Translations under genes and position numbers: made by a program | The notes under the pieces: model-generated | What the model was told of the DNA's origin: nothing | What the model saw: only the letters and a program-made list of their open reading frames with translations | The model's database searches: none | DNA from: Ferroplasmaceae archaeon UBA567 | GTDB taxonomy: Archaea; Thermoplasmatota; Thermoplasmata; Thermoplasmatales; Thermoplasmataceae | Assembly: GCA_002505185.1 (NCBI GenBank) | Contig: DAUP01000003.1 | Coordinates: 1 to 17,471, forward strand | Length of the DNA stretch: 17,471 nucleotides | Reading direction: 5' to 3' | In this document: positions 1 to 6,944 of the stretch, piece by piece | Position numbering within the stretch: the first letter of the stretch is position 1 | Layout of the letters: each line of letters starts with the position of its first letter

Positions 1-16
1 CATATTATAATACTAC

Positions 17-28
17 TTTATATATAAA
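17..28 (+). promoter_or_regulatory. TATA box of the first MFS gene
   Basis: The 12-base AT-only palindrome TTTATATATAAA is centred 22 bases before the ATG at 45. In archaea this spacing predicts transcription starting at or next to the ATG, i.e. a leaderless mRNA. No Shine-Dalgarno sequence precedes the ATG, which agrees. Confidence 0.5.
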
Positions 29-44
29 TGTTATATGTATTTTC

Positions 45-1408
45 ATGCAAAATAAACCTTATGAAGGTAGTGTTTCAGACAGACTCGAACGGCTGCCATT
101 TAGCTCGGTTCAGAGGGATTTCCTGTTAATGGTTGCTGGAGGAGAATGGGCTGAGACCTTAATGTTGCTTGGTAACGGTGCAATACTGGCACTGGTAATC
201 ACGGTGTTGGGCATATCACATAGTTTGGGTGCTGCTATTATAACAACCGCATTTTTTATGGGGGAATTTGTCGGCAGTGCTTTCTTCGGATGGCTTGCTG
301 ATAGAAAGGGAGAAAATTTGTTTTCCTTTACAATCTTCTTGTATTCTCATTTGGTATGTTAATAGCGGGTTTCATGTCTCAACCTTACCTTATTGCTGTA
401 TTTATATTCATAGGTGGCATTGGAGTAGGTGGTGAGTTTCCATTAGTGGATTCCTTTACTACAGAAATGATGCCAGCAAAGGTTCGTGGCAACCGTCTGG
501 CATTAGTGTATACTATCGCAGTTACAGCTGGTTTTGTCATAGCTTTTCTTACATATGAAATGGATAAAATAGCCCCGCTTTATTATTCATGGAGAATACT
601 ATTCTGGTTCATGGCTGTCGTTGGATTCGCAATATGGGCTGTTAGAACAAGGCTGAAAGAATCACCAAGATGGCTTGAAGTACACGGTGAATATAAAAAA
701 GCAGATGAAATCACAACAGATTGGGAGCAGAGGACCATGAAAGCTAAACATCTGAGTGAACTGCCAAAACCCACAACCAACACTCCAATAGAAGAAAACA
801 GGAGCAGATATAAAGATATGTTCGAACCGGATGTTAGAAAAAGATCAATAATGATGATAATTTTCCAGTTTTTCCAGTCTGGTATATTCTACGGATTTAC
901 ATCACTTGCCCCATTATTCCTTATTGAGAAGGGATTTAACCTTCCAACAACTCTAGGATTCGTATTCCTCATCTTTACAGGGTTTTTCTTTGGTTCGGTA
1001 TTTAACCTATTTATAATAGATAAGGTTGAGAGAAAATGGGGCATAGTAGGGAGTGCAGTGCTTGCAGGAATATTTGGAACGGCATTTGCAATAGTTTCTA
1101 ATGTATACCTTATAGTTATATTCGGGTTTATAACAACATTTATACTGTGGAACTTCTCTAATTTCTTCCACGCATACCAGGCAGAGATATTCCCAACAAG
1201 GATAAGGCCAACAGCAGCAGGAACTGTATACGCCGTTAGCAGGGTCTCAACGGCTATTCTAACCCTGTTTATAGTTGATATATTCCTTCCTCATGGTGTT
1301 ATAGCTAGCTTCGGGATAATATGGGTATTCATTGCAATTGTAGTTTTAGATTTGGGGATTCTTGGGCCTAAAAGTTCCAGGGAACAGGTGGAAACCATAG
1401 CACAATAA
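45..1408 (+). pseudogene. MFS transporter interrupted by a -1 frameshift
   Basis: This is a major facilitator superfamily permease of the sugar/metabolite-porter type, split over two frames. Frame one runs from ATG 45 to a TAA at 360-362; the second frame carries the rest to a TAA at 1406-1408. Joining them by re-reading one base at 311 gives about 454 residues, the normal length for a 12-helix MFS protein. The join restores motif A as G82-W-L-A-D86-R-K-G89-R90-K91, so the break lies inside the best conserved cytoplasmic loop (helix 2-3). Downstream are the helix-4 GGEFP segment, a KESPRWLE element before the central loop, and FPTRIRPTAAG in the second half, all typical of the family. The substrate cannot be read from sequence. 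It may be a true pseudogene, a sequencing or assembly error, or a frameshifted but functional gene; the break overlaps an A_AAG_GGA heptamer. The long intact second frame argues against old decay. Confidence 0.8.
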
Positions 1409-1440
1409 TTATAAATTTTTTTATTTTTACGTTATAATTA
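1406..1440 (+). terminator. AT-only inverted repeat with T-runs after the MFS gene
   Basis: TAATTATAA (1406-1414, including the stop codon) is repeated in inverse orientation at 1432-1440, with a T-rich loop between. Archaeal termination is driven largely by T-runs, so this may end the MFS transcript. The arms contain no G or C, so a stable hairpin is doubtful. Confidence 0.3.
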
Positions 1441-1458
1441 CCATAAATATAATGTCTG

Positions 1459-1466
1459 TAAAAAAT
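1459..1466 (-). terminator. T-run downstream of the NRAMP gene
   Basis: On the minus strand, about 40 bases after the NRAMP stop codon, there is a run of six T (GATTTTTTAC). Oligo-T tracts are the main intrinsic termination signal in archaea. No hairpin is evident. Confidence 0.3.
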
Positions 1467-1503
1467 CAATCCTGGAAATGACAGTTATTAACAGTAAGAA
1501 TAG

Positions 1504-2748
1504 TTATGTTGCCACTGCTATACAGGCGGTTGCCACAATCAAGGCAAACATTACGAGGTATACAGCCTCATTCTTTTTTGACAAAACGAGATCACCCATG
1601 ATTTTCTTATTTCTTCCTATAATCCACAGCATTGTCATTGGAGCCACAAGGGTGAAAACAAAAAATATCAGCAAGTAAAGCACCAGAGAAATCATACTTG
1701 ATGGATTTATAAACATGATTGCTATTGCTGCAGGTAAACTCTCGAGTATATAGACGAGCCAGTAGGAATTCTTTGAAATATTAAGGGATTCTGCAATTCC
1801 CCATGCACTTCCCAGTGATATGGCTATTAGGGCTATGAAACCTGCTCCTATAAGCCCAAATCCCAGTACAATAGGTGATAGGGATCCGGCTATTGGCGTC
1901 AGTACACTGCCAAGTTCTCCTGGCGTTGAGAAAAATGATGCATGTGAAGCATGTGGTATCCCAGCAAAGGCCATCTGTGCAATAATCATAAGTAATTCTG
2001 TCATTATTGCACCTGCTAAGGTTTCCTTACGCATTATGGTCACTGATCTGGGCCTGCTTATTTTGATGCTGGTATTGTCGATGCCAGTCAATTTCAGGCC
2101 AGTTGCTGATGCCTGGAAGAATATCATAAAGGGCATTATCACAGCCCCAACATTAGCCGCCAGCAGAAAAAAATATCCGGAAGTGGGTTTTATCATTATT
2201 GGATTAGAAAGAGGAGATGACATGGATATGAAGCCACGAAGAGACAATGATAAGAGTAATGCAATTATTAGGAAAAATGACATTATGAGCAATGGTTTTT
2301 CAGCCTGGTTATATTTTTTCCGGGTAACTATCAATATGTGTATAAGATATATAGCTGGAATCGTATAATAAATGGAAAGGCCCATTATCTCGAGACCAAT
2401 ACCTATTCCCAGATATTCGATGCCATAGGTTACCATATCCGTTAATGCCATTGGCAATGCAACCAGAGATGCTATTTTCTTTCCGTAATTTTTGCGAATA
2501 ATGTTTCCGAGACCATCTCTTGTGGCTATACTTATTCTGCCTGCAAGTTCCTGGACTATGTACAGGGGTATAATTAATACTAACATAAGCCAGATAAGTC
2601 CATATCCAAGAGTTGCTCCTGTCTGTGCAGCTCCAATATAGGATGATGCGTCCATATCCGCCATCATAACTAACCATGCAGGACCGAATAGAACTAATGT
2701 ATCTCTGTTGAATAATTTTCTCCCTGTGTTAATATTACGCATATTCAT
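1504..2748 (-). CDS. NRAMP-family divalent metal transporter, atypical metal site
   Basis: This is a polytopic membrane protein of about 414 residues, the usual NRAMP length, predicted to import divalent metal ions. Numbered from ATG 2748, the helix-1 region has the family frame G-P-x-x-L-x-x-x-A followed by D33-A-S-S36, where canonical NRAMPs have D-P-G-N. Helix 6 has A202-V-I-M205-P-F207, keeping the A-x-x-M metal-binding pattern but with Phe where the usual His follows Pro. In helix 3 the conserved Glu is kept (I-E-Y-L-G) but the acidic residue three positions earlier appears to be Tyr. These changes place it outside classical proton-coupled Mn/Fe NRAMPs, possibly near NRAMP-related magnesium transporters; the metal is undecided. 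ATG 2748 is preferred over an in-frame TTG at 2763 because GAGG lies about 9 bases before it. Two DtxR-like operators flank the promoter. Confidence 0.85.
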   Translation of the reverse strand: MNMRNINTGRKLFNRDTLVLFGPAWLVMMADMDASSYIGAAQTGATLGYGLIWLMLVLIIPLYIVQELAGRISIATRDGLGNIIRKNYGKKIASLVALPMALTDMVTYGIEYLGIGIGLEIMGLSIYYTIPAIYLIHILIVTRKKYNQAEKPLLIMSFFLIIALLLSLSLRGFISMSSPLSNPIMIKPTSGYFFLLAANVGAVIMPFMIFFQASATGLKLTGIDNTSIKISRPRSVTIMRKETLAGAIMTELLMIIAQMAFAGIPHASHASFFSTPGELGSVLTPIAGSLSPIVLGFGLIGAGFIALIAISLGSAWGIAESLNISKNSYWLVYILESLPAAIAIMFINPSSMISLVLYLLIFFVFTLVAPMTMLWIIGRNKKIMGDLVLSKKNEAVYLVMFALIVATACIAVAT

Positions 2749-2795
2749 TGCTTTGAACCTCAAATTATGTGGATATTTCAGTCTATGATGTATTT

Positions 2796-2809
2796 TTAAG
2801 TTAGCTTAA
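2796..2809. promoter_or_regulatory. DtxR/IdeR-like operator A
   Basis: TTAAGTTAGCTTAA has inverted arms TTAAG/CTTAA around TTAG. Extended to 2814 it matches 14 of 19 positions of the classic DtxR/IdeR box (TTAGGTTAGCCTAACCTAA, from memory). It lies between the NRAMP TATA box and the coding start, near the predicted transcription start, where a bound repressor would block initiation. The link to a DtxR-type regulator is inference. Confidence 0.5.
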
Positions 2810-2810
2810 G

Positions 2811-2827
2811 TTTATATTTAAATATTT
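2811..2827 (-). promoter_or_regulatory. TATA region of the NRAMP gene
   Basis: The minus strand reads AAATATTTAAATATAAA, centred about 69 bases before ATG 2748, so transcription should start near 2791 with a leader of about 43 bases. That leader holds a GAGG ribosome-binding site. Operators A and B lie immediately on either side. Confidence 0.45.
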
Positions 2828-2843
2828 GTTAGGCATACCTAAC
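2828..2843. promoter_or_regulatory. DtxR/IdeR-like operator B
   Basis: GTTAGGCATACCTAAC has perfect 6-base inverted arms (GTTAGG/CCTAAC) with a 4-base spacer. The TTAGG-N4-CCTAA pattern is the half-box arrangement found inside DtxR/IdeR operators. It lies upstream of the NRAMP TATA box, with its centre 33 bases from that of operator A (about three helical turns). Confidence 0.5.
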
Positions 2844-2943
2844 TACTATGTTAAGAATTCATTTTATAAATTTTATAAAGAATTTTTAGTTTTAAATCCA
2901 TTATTTAGCTAAACGGGCAGTTAAATCATTGGTTAAATGGAAA

Positions 2944-2955
2944 AAATTATATTTT
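2944..2955 (+). promoter_or_regulatory. Probable TATA box of the APH-fold kinase gene
   Basis: The AT-rich element AAATTATATTTT predicts transcription from about 2976, giving a leader of 14-29 bases depending on the start codon. Just upstream, GTTAAAT occurs twice with a 12-base period (2920-2926 and 2932-2938); its role is unknown. Confidence 0.35.
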
Positions 2956-3004
2956 CAACTTTTATTATCCGTCCTGACTGGTGTGAAATGTGGATGAATT
3001 AATT

Positions 3005-3901
3005 ATGGAAAGTTTAATCAGCCGGATAAAAAACAACTTTCCAGAAATCAACATAAAAAAATTTTATGCAATAGAATCCGGCTGGATGAATTACATAATA
3101 GTCATTAATGATGCCATTGTATTTAGATTCCCTAAAACCAGGAAAATGGTTAAAAAATTTCAGAAAGAAATCAGGCTGTTGTCTATTCTTCATAATCCCC
3201 CAGTAAAAGTTCCAGAGTATGTATTTATCAGCAAAGATGAACCCGTATATGGAGGATATTACAAAATAAATGGTGTGCCGTTAAACAATTCTAAATCTCT
3301 GGGCAAGGGTATTTTGAGTGATTTTATAAGATTTTTAAATTATTTAAAATCCTATAATGGTTATAAATTCCATAGTAATGACATAGATATATACAATTAC
3401 AAAACATGGAAATATTATGAAAACTCCCTGATACAGATGTTTTCTGAATCTTTAGCAGACCATATTAAAGAGTCATATTTCAATAATATAGTCAATTTAA
3501 TGGAATCTGCTTTTTCTGATTTGGAACCTGATGACTTTTCCCTCATACATGGAGATTTATCAAATGGTAATGTAATCATCAACAGGAGGCACGACAGGAT
3601 AAATGGCATCATTGACTGGTCTGATTCATGTTATGGGGATATGGCACTGGATATTGCAGCAATTGTTGACAATTATCCCATAGCTGCGCTTGATCCTTTA
3701 CTTTTAAATTATGAACAAAAATTTTCTCACAGGGCAATTAAAAGAGTATTATTCTATCGCGCTGTTTCACCGCTTTATTATGCTCATTACATGGCGAGAA
3801 CGGGAAATAACGATTTAAAAAATTACTGTGATCAGATTATTAATGGAAGAAAATATAAAATAAGAATGGGAGCGGCAGAGAAAATGCTAAAAAATAAATA
3901 A
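3005..3901 (+). CDS. APH/choline-kinase-fold small-molecule phosphotransferase
   Basis: This is a soluble kinase of the aminoglycoside phosphotransferase enzyme family, which transfers the ATP gamma-phosphate to a small hydroxylated substrate. Numbered from ATG 3005 (298 residues), the catalytic loop is H182-G-D184-L-S-N-G-N189, with D184 as predicted base and N189 as metal ligand. The second metal-binding segment is I-I-D204-W, followed by the family's G211-D212-M-A-L-D block. The N-lobe has V-F-R-F-P-K and a downstream K-E-I helix, the usual nucleotide-binding pair. A GTG at 2990 would add five residues; the ATG is chosen because of a weak GGATG upstream. The gene stands alone, divergent from the NRAMP gene and convergent with the tRNA. 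The family also includes kinases for choline, homoserine, methylthioribose and sugars, so the substrate is open and antibiotic resistance should not be assumed. Confidence 0.85.
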   Translation: MESLISRIKNNFPEINIKKFYAIESGWMNYIIVINDAIVFRFPKTRKMVKKFQKEIRLLSILHNPPVKVPEYVFISKDEPVYGGYYKINGVPLNNSKSLGKGILSDFIRFLNYLKSYNGYKFHSNDIDIYNYKTWKYYENSLIQMFSESLADHIKESYFNNIVNLMESAFSDLEPDDFSLIHGDLSNGNVIINRRHDRINGIIDWSDSCYGDMALDIAAIVDNYPIAALDPLLLNYEQKFSHRAIKRVLFYRAVSPLYYAHYMARTGNNDLKNYCDQIINGRKYKIRMGAAEKMLKNK

Positions 3902-3904
3902 AAT
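3889..3904 (-). terminator. T-rich terminator of tRNA-Pro
   Basis: Starting 11 bases after the tRNA 3' end, the minus strand carries TTTT, TTT and TTTTTT runs separated by single A's. It lies inside the 3' end of the convergent kinase gene (its AAAAAATAAATAAAA coding end), so the two transcripts probably share this boundary. Confidence 0.4.
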
Positions 3905-3914
3905 CCATGGTCAA

Positions 3915-3987
3915 TGGGACCGTCCGAATTTGAATCGGAGTCACCAACACCCCAAGCTGGTAGGATACCAAGCTACCCCACGGTCCC
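3915..3987 (-). tRNA. tRNA-Pro (anticodon GGG)
   Basis: The minus strand folds into a complete 73-nt cloverleaf. The acceptor stem GGGACCG (3987-3981) pairs fully with CGGTCCC (3922-3916); discriminator A is at 3915. The D-loop has AGCTTGGTA with the conserved GG. The anticodon stem CCAGC/GTTGG contains one G-U pair, and the loop TTGGGGT places GGG at 3953-3951, reading proline CCC and CCU, with G37 as is usual for tRNA-Pro. A 4-base variable region is followed by T-stem TCCGA/TCGGA and loop TTCAAAT. CCA is not encoded and there is no intron. A TATA box lies about 28 bases upstream. Confidence 0.96.
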
Positions 3988-4010
3988 TTACATTATGGAT
4001 ATCGAAATAG

Positions 4011-4020
4011 GATATAAAAT
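4011..4020 (-). promoter_or_regulatory. TATA box of tRNA-Pro
   Basis: The minus strand reads ATTTTATATC, centred about 28 bases before the tRNA 5' end at 3987. This is the normal position for an archaeal TATA box with initiation at or near the mature 5' end. Confidence 0.5.
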
Positions 4021-4084
4021 TTTCAATAGCAGAAATACATTGTTATTCTGCCTTTCCTATTTTACTTAAATATCTAACAAAACT

Positions 4085-4306
4085 TCAGGAATAGGATATA
4101 ATCTCATCCATCAGGTCCGCATTGGAAAGAATCATCCTTCTGCAGCAGTATCTTTCCAGTCCGAGGCTATCCATTATCCTGGATTTTTCCTCCCCTGTTG
4201 GGTCGTGGCCAGTATCTTTACGGATTTTCTTTGATTCTTCCACGAATTTTACATAGTCCGATCCTATAACCTTTCCACAGCTGAAACATCTTACTGGTAT
4301 TATCAT
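4085..4306 (-). CDS. rpoN: DNA-directed RNA polymerase subunit N (Rpb10 homologue)
   Basis: This small assembly subunit of archaeal RNA polymerase is the counterpart of eukaryotic Rpb10 and is unrelated to bacterial sigma-54, which shares the symbol. At 73 residues it has the family length. It shows the zinc-binding pattern P-V-R-C7-F-S-C10-G-K near the N-terminus and R-Y-C54-C55-R-R-M in the second half; the four cysteines bind one zinc. The gene starts at ATG 4306, 4 bases after the uS9 stop. An AGGTGA ribosome-binding site is formed by the last Arg codon and stop codon of uS9 (4316-4311), so translation of the two is coupled. It is the last gene of the operon here: rpoK, enolase and uS2, which often follow in other archaea, are absent and tRNA-Pro comes next. 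Confidence 0.97.
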   Translation of the reverse strand: MIIPVRCFSCGKVIGSDYVKFVEESKKIRKDTGHDPTGEEKSRIMDSLGLERYCCRRMILSNADLMDEIISYS

Positions 4307-4310
4307 GATA

Positions 4311-4715
4311 TCACCTATATGATTTCTGCCTCTTCGCCCTGGCTCCTGATCCCATAGGCTTCTTTGGCATTTTTCTTCTTATGTCGTTTACCAGCATCGT
4401 TCTGTCATATGTCCTGATATTGTTTTCAAGTTCCTGGTCATCGGAGAAATATTTCACTATTCCCTTTGCCATAGCTGTTCTGGCTGCGTCGGTCTGCCCG
4501 GTATTTCCGCCACCGCTTACCTTTATTTCAATATCTATTTCATTGGCCCTGTCTCCCAGTATCTTCAGAGGCTCAACGAGTTTATTCCTCAGAAGTTCTA
4601 TAGGATAAAGTTCAACCGGTTTCCCGTTTATGAGGACTTTTCCATTGCCCTTGCGAGTAACCGCTCTGGCAGTTGCAGTTTTCCTCTTTCCTATTGTCAG
4701 TATTTCATTACTCAT
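4311..4715 (-). CDS. rps9: 30S ribosomal protein uS9
   Basis: This is the small-subunit protein whose C-terminal tail reaches the decoding site. The 134 residues match archaeal uS9. The N-terminus has the [10 protein letters not shown] block, the middle has the V-S-G-G-G-N-T-G-Q segment, and the C-terminus ends [11 protein letters not shown], the signature basic tail finishing in Lys-x-Tyr-Arg. The ATG overlaps the uL13 stop as ATGA (4715-4712), and a strong AGGTGA lies six bases upstream (4727-4722), inside the end of uL13. Confidence 0.97.
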   Translation of the reverse strand: MSNEILTIGKRKTATARAVTRKGNGKVLINGKPVELYPIELLRNKLVEPLKILGDRANEIDIEIKVSGGGNTGQTDAARTAMAKGIVKYFSDDQELENNIRTYDRTMLVNDIRRKMPKKPMGSGARAKRQKSYR

Positions 4716-5125
4716 TGGTTCTCACCTAATATCTTTGAAATGTCTCCTAATGTTATGAATCCTGTTGCGTTGGTATTCATTGCCTTGTCTATTTTGACAA
4801 ATTCCACATCTGCCAGTGATTTTGGTATCCCGCTGTATACCTTGCATTTTTTTAGTGCTTCCAGTCCCTTTGTCTTCTTTATGGGAAGCATTTCACTTAT
4901 TGATCTTCTCATTATCTGATCCGGTGTCCTGGGATAATACGGACCTTTTCTTACACTGCCTATATTTCTTCTGTGGTTGAATTTTTCAAGAATGAACTTC
5001 CTGCTGCCTGTTATGGCTATTTTAGAAGCGTTCACTATTACTACTTCTTCCCCCAATAGAAGCTGCTTTGCCACATATGTTGAAAGCCTTCCGTAAATAT
5101 GGTTGTCCCCGTCAATATATATCAT
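4712..5125 (-). CDS. rpl13: 50S ribosomal protein uL13
   Basis: This large-subunit protein has the archaeal uL13 features: N-terminal Y-I-D-G-D-N-H-I-Y-G-R-L (residues 3-14), then L-L-G-E-E-V-V-I-V-N-A-S-K, and the rRNA-contacting G-P-Y-Y-P-R-T-P-D-Q-I-M-R-R block near residue 80. ATG 5125 gives 137 residues and best fits the family N-terminus. An in-frame GTG at 5134 overlaps the eL18 stop as GTGA and would add three residues; either start is possible. AGTGA just upstream may serve as a weak ribosome-binding site. It sits between eL18 and uS9, the standard archaeal order. Confidence 0.96.
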   Translation of the reverse strand: MIYIDGDNHIYGRLSTYVAKQLLLGEEVVIVNASKIAITGSRKFILEKFNHRRNIGSVRKGPYYPRTPDQIMRRSISEMLPIKKTKGLEALKKCKVYSGIPKSLADVEFVKIDKAMNTNATGFITLGDISKILGENQ

Positions 5126-5130
5126 ATGTA

Positions 5131-5499
5131 TCACTTTATAATTTTTAAATTTGTACCCTTGGGATTTTCATTGGCAAGATCCTTTAACTCTATGAACTCA
5201 CTACCCGATTCGGCAAGCTTTGCTTTGGCCTTATCGCTGGCCTTCAAGGCAGAAATCCTGATCTTCTTGTGAAGTATCCCGGATGAAAGGAGATTTCCAG
5301 GTATAACCACTGTTTCCCCCTCAGAAACGTATCTGTCAAGTTTGCCAAGATTCACGTTTGCGTAATGGTTTCTTGAAGAATTTAATCGAGAGGCAATATC
5401 GCGCCAGAAGCTACTCTGGCTCTCCCTCGATCTTTCAAGCAAATTATTTATCACGTCTATTAAATGGACGCTTGTCTTTCTCTCTACTTTGATCGACAT
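5131..5499 (-). CDS. rpl18e: 50S ribosomal protein eL18
   Basis: This is the archaeal/eukaryotic large-subunit protein eL18 (archaeal L18e, homologous to the uL15 fold), 122 residues long. Recognisable parts are the basic N-terminus, F-W-R-D-I-A-S-R-L-N near residue 32, the conserved N-L-G-K-L-D-R-Y segment, then V-V-I-P-G-N-L-L-S-S-G followed by the I-R-I-S-A-L-K-A-S-D-K-A-K strand. It is the first gene of the operon. Its ATG has no ribosome-binding site but has a TATA box about 28 bases upstream, so a leaderless mRNA is expected. Confidence 0.96.
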   Translation of the reverse strand: MSIKVERKTSVHLIDVINNLLERSRESQSSFWRDIASRLNSSRNHYANVNLGKLDRYVSEGETVVIPGNLLSSGILHKKIRISALKASDKAKAKLAESGSEFIELKDLANENPKGTNLKIIK

Positions 5500-5519
5500 A
5501 CGTCCATATTGATAATTAA

Positions 5520-5532
5520 TTAATAAATTTAT
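5520..5532 (-). promoter_or_regulatory. TATA box of the eL18 operon
   Basis: The minus strand carries ATAAATTTATTAA, centred about 27 bases before the eL18 ATG at 5499. It predicts leaderless transcription of the eL18-uL13-uS9-RpoN operon. It lies in the 51-base gap after the end of the upstream MFS gene. Confidence 0.45.
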
Positions 5533-5550
5533 TGAATGTAAAAAGTAATC

Positions 5551-6894
5551 TCAGTTGAGGCTTTTATTCTTTGGTTCCGGTGCAAGTTTGAATGTTATGG
5601 AAAAACCTATGATTTCAAACACAACAAGGAACATCAAAACGTATGTAAATGGCAATGTAAAAAGGATTATTGGAAATGCTAAAGTTCCTACAATTGCGCC
5701 GATTCTGGAAACGGAAGTGGCAAAACCCATAGCTGTTCCCCGTATCCTTGTTGGGAAAATCTCTGCGGGATAATCATAGGTAAGATTTGTGGGTCCCATA
5801 TTATGGAAAAGATGCATTGTTGCAAATGAGAAGAATGTAAGGAGAATGCCCAGTGCCATAAAATTTGAAACTGCGGCAAAAATTGCAAGTGAAACTGCAG
5901 CACCGGCGAAACCGATGAGTTCCAGGCTCCTTCTGCCAGTTTTTTCTACATAGTACATGCATATAAGGAACCCGATAAACACCGGCAATTCCTCAAGCAA
6001 CGTTGCAAGGACTACCATAATAATACTGGAATTGCTGTATGCAAACGCGGATGGTGTATATTCCCAAACCCCGTAACTTGAAACATCATATGAAAACCAT
6101 GCTACTGACACAAAAATAGTATAATAAAGGTATTTTTTCGAGAAAAGATCGCTTATTTTTGAATTGCCCTTTTCAACAACAGGAAGTTCATCAACGTTAA
6201 CCCCCGCCGATTTGCCAAGATAATTGGATGATTTCAATGCTTCACTGTTCTTTCCCTTACCTGTGAGCCAGAATGGGCTTTCAGGAAGATTTCTACGTGA
6301 CAGTATGACAAAAAAGGGAATAATAGCACCGGTAAGATAGAGTATTCTCCAGTTAATAGATATGGGTATGTAAAGTATAACCGGAATTGCAACAAGAAGC
6401 AGTGCTACTCCACCAATTGTCCATGAAAATATGTTGAAAACGAGAAACTTTCCCCTTTGTTTTTTGGGTGAAAATTCTGCCTGGATTGAAGAACTTATAG
6501 GATAATCTGCCCCTATTCCCACACCTGCTAAGATCTCGAATATGATGAATTCTGTTATATTAGTTGAAATGCCACTGAGTATGAGAAACACCATAGTTAT
6601 TACAAGATCATATTCGTATATCTTCTTTCTACCGTATTTATCTGAAATATTTCCCAGTATTATGCTTCCGAAGAACATACCTATGAAAAGTGCGGAACCC
6701 ATAAATGATATGTAATAAACATAAAATGGTGTTCCAGGGAACAGATCAAAATAATCACGCATATAGAGTATGGCGATTGAATATATTGAAAGCACATATC
6801 CATCCATGAAAATCCCCATTGAGGAGAGGAATGTAATTTTTAGGAGAAATGGGCTTACGGGGAGTTCATCTATTCTTTTATGAACAGAAAGCAT
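5551..6894 (-). CDS. MFS transporter, sugar/metabolite-porter type
   Basis: This is an intact 447-residue member of the major facilitator superfamily with about 12 predicted helices. It shows F-M-D31-G-Y-V-L in helix 1, motif A as G81-N-I-S-D-K-Y-G-R-K-K91, and a helix-4 segment G-I-G-A-D130-Y-P-I-S followed by a conserved A-E...R-G, which resembles the D-x-P element of phosphate- and sugar-type porters. E-S-P-F-W-L precedes the central loop, and P-A-E-I-F-P-T-R-I-R-G-T spans about 376-387. It resembles the broken MFS gene at 45-1408, so the window holds two members of this group. The substrate is not readable from these motifs; phosphate, sugars or organic acids are all possible. It has its own promoter after trmJ and probably stands alone. 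Confidence 0.88.
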   Translation of the reverse strand: MLSVHKRIDELPVSPFLLKITFLSSMGIFMDGYVLSIYSIAILYMRDYFDLFPGTPFYVYYISFMGSALFIGMFFGSIILGNISDKYGRKKIYEYDLVITMVFLILSGISTNITEFIIFEILAGVGIGADYPISSSIQAEFSPKKQRGKFLVFNIFSWTIGGVALLLVAIPVILYIPISINWRILYLTGAIIPFFVILSRRNLPESPFWLTGKGKNSEALKSSNYLGKSAGVNVDELPVVEKGNSKISDLFSKKYLYYTIFVSVAWFSYDVSSYGVWEYTPSAFAYSNSSIIMVVLATLLEELPVFIGFLICMYYVEKTGRRSLELIGFAGAAVSLAIFAAVSNFMALGILLTFFSFATMHLFHNMGPTNLTYDYPAEIFPTRIRGTAMGFATSVSRIGAIVGTLAFPIILFTLPFTYVLMFLVVFEIIGFSITFKLAPEPKNKSLN

Positions 6895-6910
6895 CTTAAT
6901 CCATCACGTA

Positions 6911-6922
6911 TTTTATATATAA
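6911..6922 (-). promoter_or_regulatory. TATA box of the second MFS gene
   Basis: The minus strand reads TTATATATAAAA, centred about 23 bases before ATG 6894. The gap after trmJ is only 50 bases and there is no ribosome-binding site, so a separate leaderless transcript is likely. Confidence 0.5.
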
Positions 6923-6944
6923 TGATAAAGTTTGCCAAATAGTT

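Noticed and set aside
1820..2368. 182-residue open frame on the plus strand
   Set aside because: It is antisense to the NRAMP gene, whose transmembrane pattern and family motifs are clear; the frame has no recognisable motif.
2309..2677. 122-residue open frame on the minus strand
   Set aside because: It is a shifted frame within the NRAMP gene with Ser/Tyr/Trp-rich, non-conserved content; no sign of overlapping coding.
2904..2913. TTTAGCTAAA palindrome as a third metal operator
   Set aside because: It lacks the N4-spaced TTARG/CYTAA pattern and short AT-rich palindromes are common by chance here.
3005..3901. Aminoglycoside resistance gene
   Set aside because: Only the general APH fold and catalytic motifs are seen; no resistance-specific context or mobile element, and archaeal ribosomes are mostly insensitive to these drugs.
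4085..4306. Reading rpoN as bacterial sigma-54
   Set aside because: The 73-residue zinc protein is the archaeal Rpb10 homologue; only the symbol is shared.
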